A DNA stretch of 64,000 bases from an uncultured Bacilli bacterium (lineage in GTDB: Bacteria; Bacillota_I; Bacilli_A; RF39; UBA660): assembly GCA_934095845.1 (NCBI GenBank), contig CAKOKS010000002.1:62001-126000 (forward strand), given 5' to 3'. The notes under the pieces were generated by a model, which saw only the letters and a list, made by a program, of their open reading frames with translations, was not told the DNA's origin and ran no database searches. Shown here in pieces: positions 9,536 through 19,200 of the stretch (positions are counted from its first letter, which is position 1; each line of letters starts with the position of its first letter). The position numbers and the translations under genes were made by a program.

Positions 9536-10544
9536 ATTTATTTTTGTAATAACAACATCTTGTTACTATTATTATAATTACACAACTTACTAGTAATGGT
9601 AAGTAAAATGAGAATAATCTTGTTAAAAACATACCTGTTGATGCCAAACCCACACCAAATATACTAATGAAAATTGTATTAAATAAATGCTCACTCATAC
9701 CAGTTCCTCCTGGTAAAGGAAGTCCCTCAATTGCCAATTGTACTCCAATTTGTATAACTAATAAATCAATATAACTATATCCATTAAAGCCAAAAGCTTT
9801 ATAGATTACAAACGCTATAGAAAATAGAAATATACGTTGAAAGAACGTTAAAATGAGACTAACAAACACTTCTTTCTTATGGCTCTTTATATAATCAGTT
9901 TCCTTTTTATAATTTTCAATTAATTCATTAACTTTGTTTTCATCATTTTTTCCAGTGAGTTTGGTTTTAATTTTGTATACAAAAGTTAATATTTTTTTTA
10001 TCATTTGTGAGTGAAATAACAATAAATAACATCCAATAATTAGTAATGAATCAATTACTACTCCTAAGAAGAATAATACAACAAATAGAGTACCTTGATT
10101 AAATATAAAATCCCATTTAAATAATAGAACTATTATAGCAAATATAACCATAAATAATTTAAAATAGATAGTACCTAGTATAATCACAATTAAAGACTTT
10201 CTTATTGGGATTTTATCTTTAGTCATATAATAAATTTGTACAGGTTGACCGCCAGTAGATGAAGGTGTTATTCCACTAAAGAAAAATTCAATAATAGAAT
10301 AATAAATCCCTTTAAGTAATGAAATATTTATATTTAGAGATTTAAAAATAATTTTTGTATACCATCCTTGAAAAACAAAATACAAAGTTGCTAATACAAT
10401 ACAAATAGTTCCAAAACCAAAACTAATTTGTTTTAAGTTTTCTATCATACTTGATAAACTGGTATTTGAAAACACTGAATAAAATGTTGCTGTTATGACT
10501 ATTAAAAAAAATAATATAGAATATAAAATCTTCTTTTTACTCAT
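9534..10544 (-). CDS. YbhN/LPG-synthase-TM family membrane protein, flippase-like
   Basis: 336-aa polytopic membrane protein with about eight hydrophobic segments. It carries the family signatures GITPSSTGGQPVQIYYM and GLPLPGGTGMSEHLF. These match the flippase-like transmembrane domain of lysyl-phosphatidylglycerol synthases (UPF0104), without a catalytic LPG-synthase C-terminal half. It is the last gene of the pssA-psd operon (10 bp after psd), so moving or sensing phosphatidylethanolamine or another aminophospholipid is a reasonable inference. Substrate unknown. Confidence 0.7.
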   Translation of the reverse strand: MSKKKILYSILFFLIVITATFYSVFSNTSLSSMIENLKQISFGFGTICIVLATLYFVFQGWYTKIIFKSLNINISLLKGIYYSIIEFFFSGITPSSTGGQPVQIYYMTKDKIPIRKSLIVIILGTIYFKLFMVIFAIIVLLFKWDFIFNQGTLFVVLFFLGVVIDSLLIIGCYLLLFHSQMIKKILTFVYKIKTKLTGKNDENKVNELIENYKKETDYIKSHKKEVFVSLILTFFQRIFLFSIAFVIYKAFGFNGYSYIDLLVIQIGVQLAIEGLPLPGGTGMSEHLFNTIFISIFGVGLASTGMFLTRLFSFYLPLLVSCVIIIIVTRCCYYKNK

Positions 10545-10554
10545 TTGTATGCTC

Positions 10555-11391
10555 CTATTCTAAACTATCTCCCAATTTAACGATTGTTTCTATATCCTTT
10601 TTAGTATTTTCAACTATTAATTCATTAATCTTAATTTTATCTTTTTCAAATAATAAAATACAAGTTGATCCACCAAATTCAAAATGTCCTTTTTCACTAC
10701 CCCTTTTAAATTTTGTAACATTCTCATTAACTATTTTACCAATCATCATTGCACCTACTTCAATATATGCAACTTTTCCATAATGCTTGGTTTTAAGCAT
10801 AGTTATCTCTCTTGTATTTTCACTGAAAACTTTATATTTTTTAAAAGCCAATGGTTGTACTGTATGAAGTTTTCCATTGATTCTTTTATTATACAAGATT
10901 TCACCATCATCTGGATAAACGTAATGGTGATAATCATCTACACACAATCTGAAAACTAATGCATATCCATCATCAAAATTAGAACAATTTTCACCTAATA
11001 GTTCTTCAATGGTGTAAATCGAGTTTTTAACTTTGAATGATAAATTATTATCAATTTTATAAACACTTAATTTAGAATCTGCTATTGCAAACAAACCATT
11101 AGCTATTGGTCTTCTATTACTTTTTATTTTTCTCATAAAAAATTCATTAAAAGATTTATAATTTTCTTTTTCATAATCATCCATATTAATATTATTTTTT
11201 TTAATAAACTTATTAACCTTTTTTAAAGACAATTTTGTACTCATATAATAGTTATAAGGTTTTCTTACAAAACCAGAGATTAAAACTTTTAATAATACTC
11301 TTCCAAATATATTATTATAGAAAAAAGACAATGCTTTACTATCATCATCATAAATAACATATTCTTTTTTTCTTAAATCGTAATATTTCAT
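10555..11391 (-). CDS. psd: Phosphatidylserine decarboxylase
   Basis: Converts phosphatidylserine to phosphatidylethanolamine at the membrane. 278 aa. The C-terminal FEFGGSTCILLF contains the GGST variant of the LGST motif where the proenzyme cleaves itself and the serine becomes the pyruvoyl cofactor. Upstream, HHYVYPDDG and VGAMMIGKI are also typical of the family. It starts 1 bp after pssA, so the two are translationally coupled. Confidence 0.93.
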   Translation of the reverse strand: MKYYDLRKKEYVIYDDDSKALSFFYNNIFGRVLLKVLISGFVRKPYNYYMSTKLSLKKVNKFIKKNNINMDDYEKENYKSFNEFFMRKIKSNRRPIANGLFAIADSKLSVYKIDNNLSFKVKNSIYTIEELLGENCSNFDDGYALVFRLCVDDYHHYVYPDDGEILYNKRINGKLHTVQPLAFKKYKVFSENTREITMLKTKHYGKVAYIEVGAMMIGKIVNENVTKFKRGSEKGHFEFGGSTCILLFEKDKIKINELIVENTKKDIETIVKLGDSLE

Positions 11392-11392
11392 A

Positions 11393-12019
11393 TTATAAAA
11401 CCAATAACAATATAATTAGAGCTAATGCTAAACCAGCCATTATATAGTACATGATGCCTTTAAATTTAGGAATTTTTATATTTATTACCATTAAAACGGC
11501 AGTTAATAATGTTAATCCCAAATACATATATTCAAATACAGTTGCACTTACTATAGTATGTAATAATCCAAATAATGGAAATGTTGCTGCTGTAGATGTC
11601 ACAGGTAGGCCTTGATATGTTTTAATTGCTTTTTCAGAATCGGCGGATTTAACATTAAAATATCCAAGTCTTGAAACCCCACAAATCATAAATATTGTAT
11701 ACACTATAACTGATACAACATTAGTCATTCCTAAACTCATCATAAACACTACAGGTACAGCTAAAAAACAGAATGTATCACATAGGGAATCTAGTTGAAC
11801 TCCAAATTCTTTTTCTTCTTTTGTCCTTTTAAACATTCTAGCGAATTTACCATCAAACATATCACATACACCACTTGCAACTAAACAAGCTAATGCGTAT
11901 CTAACATATACTGCATCTGAAAATGCCATTTTAGTAAAACTAAAATACATTGATAATACTCCAAAGAACACTCCTAAATATGTTATCAAATTACATTTAT
12001 TAAATTTTGCAAACATCAT
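11393..12019 (-). CDS. pssA: CDP-diacylglycerol-serine O-phosphatidyltransferase
   Basis: Makes phosphatidylserine from CDP-diacylglycerol and serine. The CDP-alcohol phosphotransferase motif is complete: the DGKFAR box, then G and the two aspartates in FGVQLDSLCD (about residues 54-79). About six transmembrane segments, 208 aa. First gene of pssA-psd-flippase and preceded by a recognisable promoter. Two adjacent ATGs are possible starts (12019 or 12016); the upstream AAGTGAG is a modest ribosome binding site. Confidence 0.92.
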   Translation of the reverse strand: MMFAKFNKCNLITYLGVFFGVLSMYFSFTKMAFSDAVYVRYALACLVASGVCDMFDGKFARMFKRTKEEKEFGVQLDSLCDTFCFLAVPVVFMMSLGMTNVVSVIVYTIFMICGVSRLGYFNVKSADSEKAIKTYQGLPVTSTAATFPLFGLLHTIVSATVFEYMYLGLTLLTAVLMVINIKIPKFKGIMYYIMAGLALALIILLLVL

Positions 12020-12051
12020 ATTTTACTACTCACTTTCTTTCACATAAAAAA

Positions 12052-12080
12052 ATTGTATCAAATTATTAATAAAATGTCAT
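12052..12080 (-). promoter_or_regulatory. Promoter of the pssA operon
   Basis: Minus strand ATGACA, 17 bp, TACAAT. One mismatch in each hexamer. The predicted transcript start is about 25 nt upstream of pssA. Confidence 0.6.
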
Positions 12081-12176
12081 TATTTATATATTAATTTGTG
12101 ATATTTTATTGTTTAATAAACTAAATATCCACAATTTTTTCACTTAAATCATTAAAATTATACTGTAATCATTAAT

Positions 12177-12200
12177 CAAAAAAGCAACTTTACAGTTGCT
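12177..12200 (-). terminator. Terminator of the DUF4870-like gene
   Basis: Minus-strand stem AGCAACT / AGTTGCT with loop GTAA, followed by six T. It lies 11 bp after the stop codon. Confidence 0.8.
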
Positions 12201-12210
12201 AAAAAGTTAA

Positions 12211-12666
12211 CTACTTTTTGATAATTTTAATTTGGTTTACTATCGGTAATTCTTTAGCTTTATCTTGGCAAGCATTTACGATTCCAATAATTGCTAATGC
12301 AGTAAATCCAAGTCCAATTATTCCAAGTGGAAGTGTTATCCACCATGGAGTTACTTTACAAGTTACTCCAAAAGCATCAGCTAGACTCCCATAATAACCT
12401 GTTCCGCAGCTTCCTTTAACTTTGATTACTGAAGTAAGTATTCCATAAGCAACTGAATAAATCATTTCAAGTATAAATAAATTTAAACCTTGAACAGCAT
12501 GATATCTAACATACTTGTTTTTCTTTTCAGATAGATATGGAATTAATGATAAGAATCCTAAATAAGAAATAATTGCCATTCCTTTTCCAGATTCAATATC
12601 TTTCTTATCAAAGTTCTTTGTTTCATCTTTTACATCCATAAAAGATTGTTCTTCTTTCTTTGCCAT
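12211..12666 (-). CDS. DUF4870/Tic20-like small membrane protein
   Basis: 151 aa: a charged N-terminal stretch of about 28 residues, then three hydrophobic segments. SLIPYLSEKKNKYVRYHAVQ matches the conserved part of DUF4870-like proteins (helix, basic turn, HA-Q). A GSCGTGYYG insertion with two cysteines (C-T-P further on adds a third) lies between segments 2 and 3. Function unknown. Monocistronic between its own terminator and the GNAT gene. Confidence 0.6.
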   Translation of the reverse strand: MAKKEEQSFMDVKDETKNFDKKDIESGKGMAIISYLGFLSLIPYLSEKKNKYVRYHAVQGLNLFILEMIYSVAYGILTSVIKVKGSCGTGYYGSLADAFGVTCKVTPWWITLPLGIIGLGFTALAIIGIVNACQDKAKELPIVNQIKIIKK

Positions 12667-12734
12667 TATATAAACTCCTTTTCTATAAATATTATACTAT
12701 ATTTTTAGAAATAATAAACTAAAAAAATATTTTT

Positions 12735-13283
12735 TTACATAGCTTTTCTATGTGGTTCAGCTCTTCTTTTTGCTTCTTCAAGAGTAATGAAAGGATTCAT
12801 CTTTATATAATATCCTGTATTAGCGAGTTTATATCCTAAAGCAACTGCTAATCTAGTTGATGCTCCTGTAGTAGTCATATCCTTAATAGTTGTAAATACT
12901 ACATCAGTTTCTTTAAATAAATGGTCTTCTACTGCCTCAATTATTTTTCTAGCATAACCTTTATTTCTTTCTGTTTCTAAAGTTTCTATATCCATATCAC
13001 ATGTTACTGGATTAACATATCTTATTACGCATGAAGTTACTGGAACATCATCATGCAATAAAAGATATTCTTCTGATGGAAATTGCATATTAGATTCTTT
13101 ATCAACTATATACATAATAGCATCCATATCAGATAATTCATGTAAATGTTCAATCTTTGGATCATTATAATGAGCTCTTGCACATTTATACAAATATTTA
13201 TTTCTGAAGTCTTCACCTCTAAATTCAATTAATAATTCTAGACTTCTATAATCATCTAAGCTAACTTTAACTAATTCATCCAT
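12735..13283 (-). CDS. GNAT-family N-acetyltransferase
   Basis: 182-aa protein with an acetyltransferase fold in the C-terminal half: ETERNKGYARKIIEAVEDHL resembles the acetyl-CoA-binding motif A (R/Q-x-x-G-x-A), and STRLAVALGYKLANTGYYIK the late strand. The substrate is unknown. I chose ATG 13283 because GAGGAG lies 10 nt upstream; the longer in-frame start at 13325 has no ribosome binding site and would lie upstream of the predicted -10. Confidence 0.65.
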   Translation of the reverse strand: MDELVKVSLDDYRSLELLIEFRGEDFRNKYLYKCARAHYNDPKIEHLHELSDMDAIMYIVDKESNMQFPSEEYLLLHDDVPVTSCVIRYVNPVTCDMDIETLETERNKGYARKIIEAVEDHLFKETDVVFTTIKDMTTTGASTRLAVALGYKLANTGYYIKMNPFITLEEAKRRAEPHRKAM

Positions 13284-13313
13284 AAACTCATATCTCCTCA
13301 TCGTTGTGTTACC

Positions 13314-13342
13314 ATTATATAGCAAAGATATGTATGGTGCAA
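13314..13342 (-). promoter_or_regulatory. Promoter of the GNAT gene
   Basis: Minus strand TTGCAC, 17 bp, perfect TATAAT. It supports the downstream start at 13283. Between here and the CRISPR array (13343-13559) I see no gene or clear structure. Confidence 0.65.
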
Positions 13343-13559
13343 GGGAGAAAATGCAGTTTTTGTAAATGTCAATTATTTCTCAACTTTTTCTTTAACCAAA
13401 TATATTTTAATAGTACGATGTGACAGAAAATTAAAAATTAGATAATATCTTAATTAATAAAAAAGTGTCCAACCTTGAAATTGCCTTTTTTGTCCAAAAT
13501 ATAATTGCTATTTACATTTTGCTTCTTCTTGAGTTATTTATATTTATTTAAAAACTTAT

Positions 13560-14319
13560 CTGTGTTCTCATTTTAACATGACATAGAACTAAAACTAATC
13601 TGAATCATCAGATATAGTTTTTACAGTTTTAATACCATTTAACATGACATAGAACTAAAACAGAATGTAAAAAGTGATTATTCATAAGTGTGTTTTAATA
13701 CCATTTAACATGACATAGAACTAAAACGTATTAATATTTCCTCTTGCTTGATTTGGGTTTTAATACCATTTAACATGACATAGAACTAAAACTATCAATA
13801 ATGTTTACTTTAACATTTTTAGTTTTAATACCATTTAACATGACATAGAACTAAAACAAACACCATTGAACAAATAATGTAAGAGTTGTTTTAATACCAT
13901 TTAACATGACATAGAACTAAAACATTCTACTTGTTATAAGTATAGCACTTTTAGTTTTAATACCATTTAACATGACATAGAACTAAAACGCTTCACTACA
14001 AATGATTTTTTGTAATTTTGTTTTAATACCATTTAACATGACATAGAACTAAAACATTGGAAACTTTCCTAATTGAATAGAATCAGTTTTAATACCATTT
14101 AACATGACATAGAACTAAAACTCATACGTTTTATATGAGCAATTAATTGCAGTTTTAATACCATTTAACATGACATAGAACTAAAACCTTTTGTGGTTGA
14201 TTGCAACACTTTTTTACGTTTTAATACCATTTAACATGACATAGAACTAAAACATGAAGCGTAAGAACTCGTTCCAGATTTTTGTTTTAATACCATTTAA
14301 CATGACATAGAACTAAAAC
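13560..14319 (-). CRISPR. Type II-A CRISPR array, 12 repeats and 11 spacers
   Basis: 36-bp repeats start at 13560 (degenerate), 13626, 13692, 13757, 13822, 13888, 13954, 14020, 14086, 14152, 14218 and 14284. Spacers are 30 nt except two of 29 (13728-13756, 13793-13821). Read on minus, the repeat begins GTTTTAGTTCTATG and ends TATTAAAAC, the usual II-A form. The copy at 13560 keeps only its last 24 or so bases on the plus strand, which marks the old, leader-distal end. All other repeats look identical. Transcription is therefore leftward on minus, away from csn2. I recognise no spacer target by eye. Confidence 0.98.
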
Positions 14320-14398
14320 CTCAAATAAGATTAGTTCTACATACCTTAATAGAGATTGGTATCGTTAATGGTATTTCTATGTCATTTATATTATATCA
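14320..14398 (-). promoter_or_regulatory. CRISPR leader with array promoter and integration anchor
   Basis: On minus, TGATATAAT (14398-14390) is an extended -10; its TGA is also the csn2 stop codon. The predicted transcript start is about 64 nt before the first repeat. The last seven leader bases, ATTTGAG (14326-14320), directly touch the first repeat and equal the leader-anchoring sequence known from Streptococcus II-A systems for Cas1-Cas2 integration. The middle of the leader has pieces resembling the opposite strand of the repeat. Confidence 0.8.
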
Positions 14399-15067
14399 TA
14401 ATTCTTCTAGTTCTTCATCTATAGTTATATTTGTTTCATACATAGTATTAATACCTGAAACAGTTGATTCAATTATCAATATTCTCAAATTATTATAAGT
14501 AGCATACTTAAGTAGCTCATTTATTTGATCATAAGTTAAATACAGTTTTAAATTAATAAAGCAAATTAATTTGTTACTTTTAAATATACTTTCTATTTTC
14601 AAAAGAAGAAACAAATTATCTAACATACTTTCTTTTGAAGGAATTTCTATTTTAAAAATTTTCAATATATCATCAACATCATCATTTAATGTAAGTTGTA
14701 GTGGTATATCTAACTTACTTAATTTTTGCGATAATTCATTTTCATATTTCTTAAAATTATTTTGTATATTGTTAATATCCGATTCTGGCAATTCCTTTAA
14801 GATATAATTTATAATTTCGTTGCTAAATTTTCTTCCACTATAAATTACATCAAAATAATTAGAAATATAATTGACTTTATTAACTAAATTTTCTTCTTCA
14901 TTTTGCTTATTAAAGCAATAAATATTTTCGTCACTTTCTCCTTCACTTAAATTATAAAAGGCTTTCATTATTCTTATTAAATATGATCTGTTCAATATAT
15001 TAAGACATATAACATTGTTATTTGAAAAATCCAATATTTTATCTACAAAAGAGATTTTAATTTTCAT
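14396..15067 (-). CDS. csn2: Csn2, type II-A adaptation protein
   Basis: 223 aa, the usual length of canonical Csn2, a toroidal double-strand DNA-end-binding tetramer needed for spacer capture. The sequence is divergent; identification rests on position (after cas9-cas1-cas2, before the leader), size, and segments such as LYLTYDQINELLKYA and RILIIEST near the C-terminus. ATGA overlap with cas2. Its TGA stop doubles as part of the array promoter. Confidence 0.88.
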   Translation of the reverse strand: MKIKISFVDKILDFSNNNVICLNILNRSYLIRIMKAFYNLSEGESDENIYCFNKQNEEENLVNKVNYISNYFDVIYSGRKFSNEIINYILKELPESDINNIQNNFKKYENELSQKLSKLDIPLQLTLNDDVDDILKIFKIEIPSKESMLDNLFLLLKIESIFKSNKLICFINLKLYLTYDQINELLKYATYNNLRILIIESTVSGINTMYETNITIDEELEEL

Positions 15068-15369
15068 ATAATAACCAATCTTTCTTCATTATCAAGTATT
15101 TTTGTATTATTACTACCAATTATATATTCTATCTGTGCATATTGATTTTCTGTAACATTTAATACCTGAATTATTCCTTTTTTAGGAGCATTTCTTTTTA
15201 TTCTTTGAATTAATAACTGTATTTGTTGTGAATTCATCATTAACTTTGAATATACTGATTCTTGCATCATTATAAAGCCTTCGTTAATTAGGAATCTTCT
15301 AAATTTTGTATAATTTCTTTTATCGTTTGTATAAACATTAGGTAAATCAAAAAATATAATAGTTCTCAT
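15064..15369 (-). CDS. cas2: Cas2 endonuclease-fold adaptation protein
   Basis: About 101 aa. Begins MRTIIFFDLPN, the typical first strand with the conserved Asp, then a ferredoxin-like fold with YTKFRRFLINEGF and QESVYSK. Bridges two Cas1 dimers in the spacer integrase. An in-frame ATG at 15384 is also possible, but GAGGA lies 8 nt before the ATG at 15369 and family members start there. Overlaps csn2 by 4 bp. Confidence 0.95.
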   Translation of the reverse strand: MRTIIFFDLPNVYTNDKRNYTKFRRFLINEGFIMMQESVYSKLMMNSQQIQLLIQRIKRNAPKKGIIQVLNVTENQYAQIEYIIGSNNTKILDNEERLVII

Positions 15370-15373
15370 AATT

Positions 15374-16246
15374 CTATTCCTCATATGACAAAAAATCCTT
15401 ATAATTTGAAATGTCTGAAATATTATCTAAGGTGTTTTTTACATACATTCTTATAATATCTTTTAAAGTATAATTTTTTCCGTCAAACTTAAAAGTGTGA
15501 TTAAATATATCTAATATTTCTATTTTGAGATTTGAATCAAAATTCTTATCTTGATTATAATAGACAAAATTATCTATTACTATTCTAAACGGTTCCATTA
15601 AATCACATCCTAAATTGAATTTATTAAATTCGTTTTTATGATGAATTCCCAATTGAGTCAAATAACCATTGTTGATTATTTCTTTATTAAATGTTGAAAG
15701 TAAAATTTCATACCCATAATTTAATGCAGAGTTTATATTTGAATCATCTTTTCTAGAAAAAGAATTTCCAAACAATGCATTAAAATAAACTTTAGCAGCA
15801 TGTCCTTCTCTGTTGGTGGAATCCCCATCTTTAACATCTATAATATAATCTAGTAATAATTTATATTTTTCAGAATTAATCTTACTAAGCATATATGCTT
15901 GATTAAGTAATTTGTTCTTTACTATTTTTTTCCAAACTTTGTCTTTTTCATTTGAAGTCCACGAAATTTGTCTTTGAATCATTTTACTGGTATTGTGCTT
16001 AGAATAGTAAGTTGATAGTTCTCCAAAAGGATTATGTTTTTCGTCACAAAATATGATATTAATCTTATTATCAGATAATTCCTTTAATAAGTATGCAGAA
16101 ATAGATACTGCTAATGAATCAACAATTATTGTATCTATTTCTGATAAATGAATATATTTTTCGTCAAGATCTTGTTTTACTACTAGAAATCTATTTTTAT
16201 AACTTAACTTTGATTGTTGTGCTATTACAACTGTTCTGAAACTCAT
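15374..16246 (-). CDS. cas1: Cas1 integrase
   Basis: 290-aa metal-dependent integrase of the spacer-acquisition complex. Active-site regions are visible: Glu in TNREGHAAKVYFNALFG, His in LGIHHKNEFN and the acidic residue in CDLMEPFR. The N-terminal part has the expected beta domain ending in NIIFCDEKHNPFG. ATGA overlap with cas9, so the cas genes form one coupled operon. Confidence 0.97.
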   Translation of the reverse strand: MSFRTVVIAQQSKLSYKNRFLVVKQDLDEKYIHLSEIDTIIVDSLAVSISAYLLKELSDNKINIIFCDEKHNPFGELSTYYSKHNTSKMIQRQISWTSNEKDKVWKKIVKNKLLNQAYMLSKINSEKYKLLLDYIIDVKDGDSTNREGHAAKVYFNALFGNSFSRKDDSNINSALNYGYEILLSTFNKEIINNGYLTQLGIHHKNEFNKFNLGCDLMEPFRIVIDNFVYYNQDKNFDSNLKIEILDIFNHTFKFDGKNYTLKDIIRMYVKNTLDNISDISNYKDFLSYEE

Positions 16247-19200
16247 ATTTTATATTTAAACTCCTTTAACCCAGTTGTTGACTTTGTAATAATATATCCT
16301 TCTTTTATATTAATACCACTTAGTCTACCGATTCTATCACTTAAACCAAATTCTTTAAGATTAGCATTTATACTTGAACACTTAAATAATTTAAATAGTT
16401 CTAAAATTACTTTCTTTTGCTTTTCTATTTCTAAAGTATCAAATTTGATATTTTCTCTTACTTTTTTCAACTCATTGTTAAACAGTTGGTAATCTTTGCT
16501 TTCAACTAGAAAGTTATATATTTCTATAGAGTGTTTCTTTGCTTCTCCAAGGTTTTTTTCTTTACCGTTAATAAAATAGTTTAGTGCATATCTCCAGTTA
16601 TATAATAAATCCTTTTTTATTTTTAATTCATGAGCGTTTGAAACTTCACAATTCTTTTTTCGTACACTATATCCTTTTATATAAACATTCTGATTATTAT
16701 ATATTATCTCGGTATCAAAAGGAATTTTATTTTTTAGTACTTCATATGTATCAGGATTTTCTAATTTTAATTGACTTTTTATGTAATCGTCTATAATTGT
16801 TGGATCATTTAGTGCGGCTAAATTCATTGGTATTCCAATTAATTTCTTATTACCATTGCCATATTTAACTAATTTTAAATACTTTGTTTCATTATTAGAA
16901 TATCCTCCATATATATCCACAGGCATATCTTTTTTTATTGGAATAGTTCCTATACGTTTTTTATATAATTTTTCTTTATAAAATTGTCCACTTCTTATTT
17001 CAGTTTTGCGACTAATTAAAATATCATTTCTATATAAATTTTTTGCTACTGTTTCGTTAAATTTTTTTGCATCAAATAAAACTTCACCAGTTTTTTCGTC
17101 CGTCATATTTTTTGAACTATTTATAACTATGTTTGATACCCTTTCATCTAAGCTATTAATAACATATCCATATTTTATTTTTTCTTTTTCATCTAATTCA
17201 ATTATCTTTTTGTTTATCTCCTTGATTTGTGAGAAATCAAAACTCTTTTTCATATATTTATCAGTATATTCTCCTAAAACTGCTGCAAGATATGCATCAT
17301 GAGCATGATGATAATCATTAATATTTCTAAATTTATATAATTCATATCTTTCGCGATAATTATGGGATAACGATGCTTTTGGATATAATATTTTTGTTTT
17401 CCTATATTCATTTCCTAAGATATTTGCTACATGTTTTATAATTTGTCTAGTTTCAACTAATTGACGATTTATAAATCCGTCAATATCTTCGTCAGAGTAT
17501 TTATCTCGCGTTAAATTATGGAATTTCTTAGCAGACATTAAACCATTATTTTTTAATCTTTGCCACCATTGAATTTGAGCTAAACTTCTATATGTTTCTG
17601 GTAATACTAAATTATCTTTTTTATATTGATTGTATTTTCTTATTACTAACGCTTTATTATCAATACTATCATCTTTTACTAATGATCTAGGAATTATATG
17701 ATCAACTTCATACATGGAGACATCTTCAATTTTTTCTATTTCTAGAGGTTCTCCACTATACAAGCATTTTCCTTCTTGAATAAAATATAAATATAACTTT
17801 TCGGTTGTTATATTACGGCTATCAAGTTCATGTCTTAATCGTTTATAATCAACAATTTGATTTTTGCATTCATTATATAAATTTTGCAATTTACTTTTTC
17901 TATCAACTGTTCTTACTTTTTCACCTTCTTCTCTGGACATTTCAATCATGATATTTTTAGGTTCATGTCCCAGGTAATCAACAATTTCATCAACGACTTT
18001 TAAAGCTTGATATATTCCCTTTTTATTTGCTGGAGAAGTAGCTAACTTATTTACTATTTCCAATTTAGATAATGTAGCACTTAAGTTGTTGTTATATTCT
18101 TCTATCATCTTTTGAAATTTATATTCTTTATTATTGATAATTTGCATAAAATTTTCTTGTGTTTCCTTTAATAAATCCATAATTGATTTATATACTTCAG
18201 TTTGCTTATCTTTATAATATTTTGTAGTTAATAATTTCTTTGATAAATTTCCCCACCCCTTATATTTTTTATTAAGTATTAATTGTATTTGTTCATTGCT
18301 TAATAATGGATAATTATCTTTTACTGTTTTTTCTAATATATCTTTATCCTCAAAGATTGTAATCCATTCTATAATTTGTTCAGCATCATCAATATTATAT
18401 TTAGTGTTTTCAAATATTCCATTTGATCCAAAGAAATCAATATATGTTTGCATATTATTGGCAAAACTATTTGTGGATGAATATCCTGCTATTTTGATGT
18501 CATCATTATACATTGAAAATTCTCCGGTGGTTTTAATGTAATTTATAAATTTACGCTCCGTTATGCTGCCAGTTGTTGTTTTAAACAATTCTTCAAATAT
18601 TTTTTGTTGTAAGTTTAAATCGATTGATTTTCCATTAATTTTAATTTGTTTTAGTTCATTTCTTACCTTAAATTCTGAATATAAAATTGAATTTGTAGGC
18701 ATAGCATATTCATCAAGCAAGTAACTGCAATGAGAGGACATACGTTTAATAAATTCTATTGCTGTTTTTTCCTTATCAATCATTGTATCAAAATTAAATG
18801 GTGTTATTTTTCCGGTTTTTGTAGTCTTAATTAACCAAGCATTTTTACTTTTTTCTTTTGTTACAAGTGGACCAATATAATATGGTATTTTAAACTCTAG
18901 TAATCTTACTATTCTATAGGTATCTTCATTATATTTTTCCAGTAGAAAAGGATAGTATTTTCCTTGGTTTTCGATAATTTGTATTAATTCATTTTCATTT
19001 AGTTGATATGGATATATACCATTATCTGTTGAATTTGTTTTGCAAAGAAAAGTATTATTTTCTAATTGTGGTAAGATTTCATTCTTATATTTATCTAAGT
19101 TTTCTTGACTTATATTATTATGTTCTATTAAAGCTGATATACTTTTATCTATGCTGTTTTTTAATTCATTATTGTCTATATCACTACTCATGTATTTTTC

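Noticed and set aside
13560..14319. CRISPR array transcribed on plus
   Set aside because: The degenerate repeat lies at the left end, the ATTTGAG anchor at the right end, and the minus-strand repeat has the GTTTTAG...AAAAC form of II-A, so transcription is on minus.
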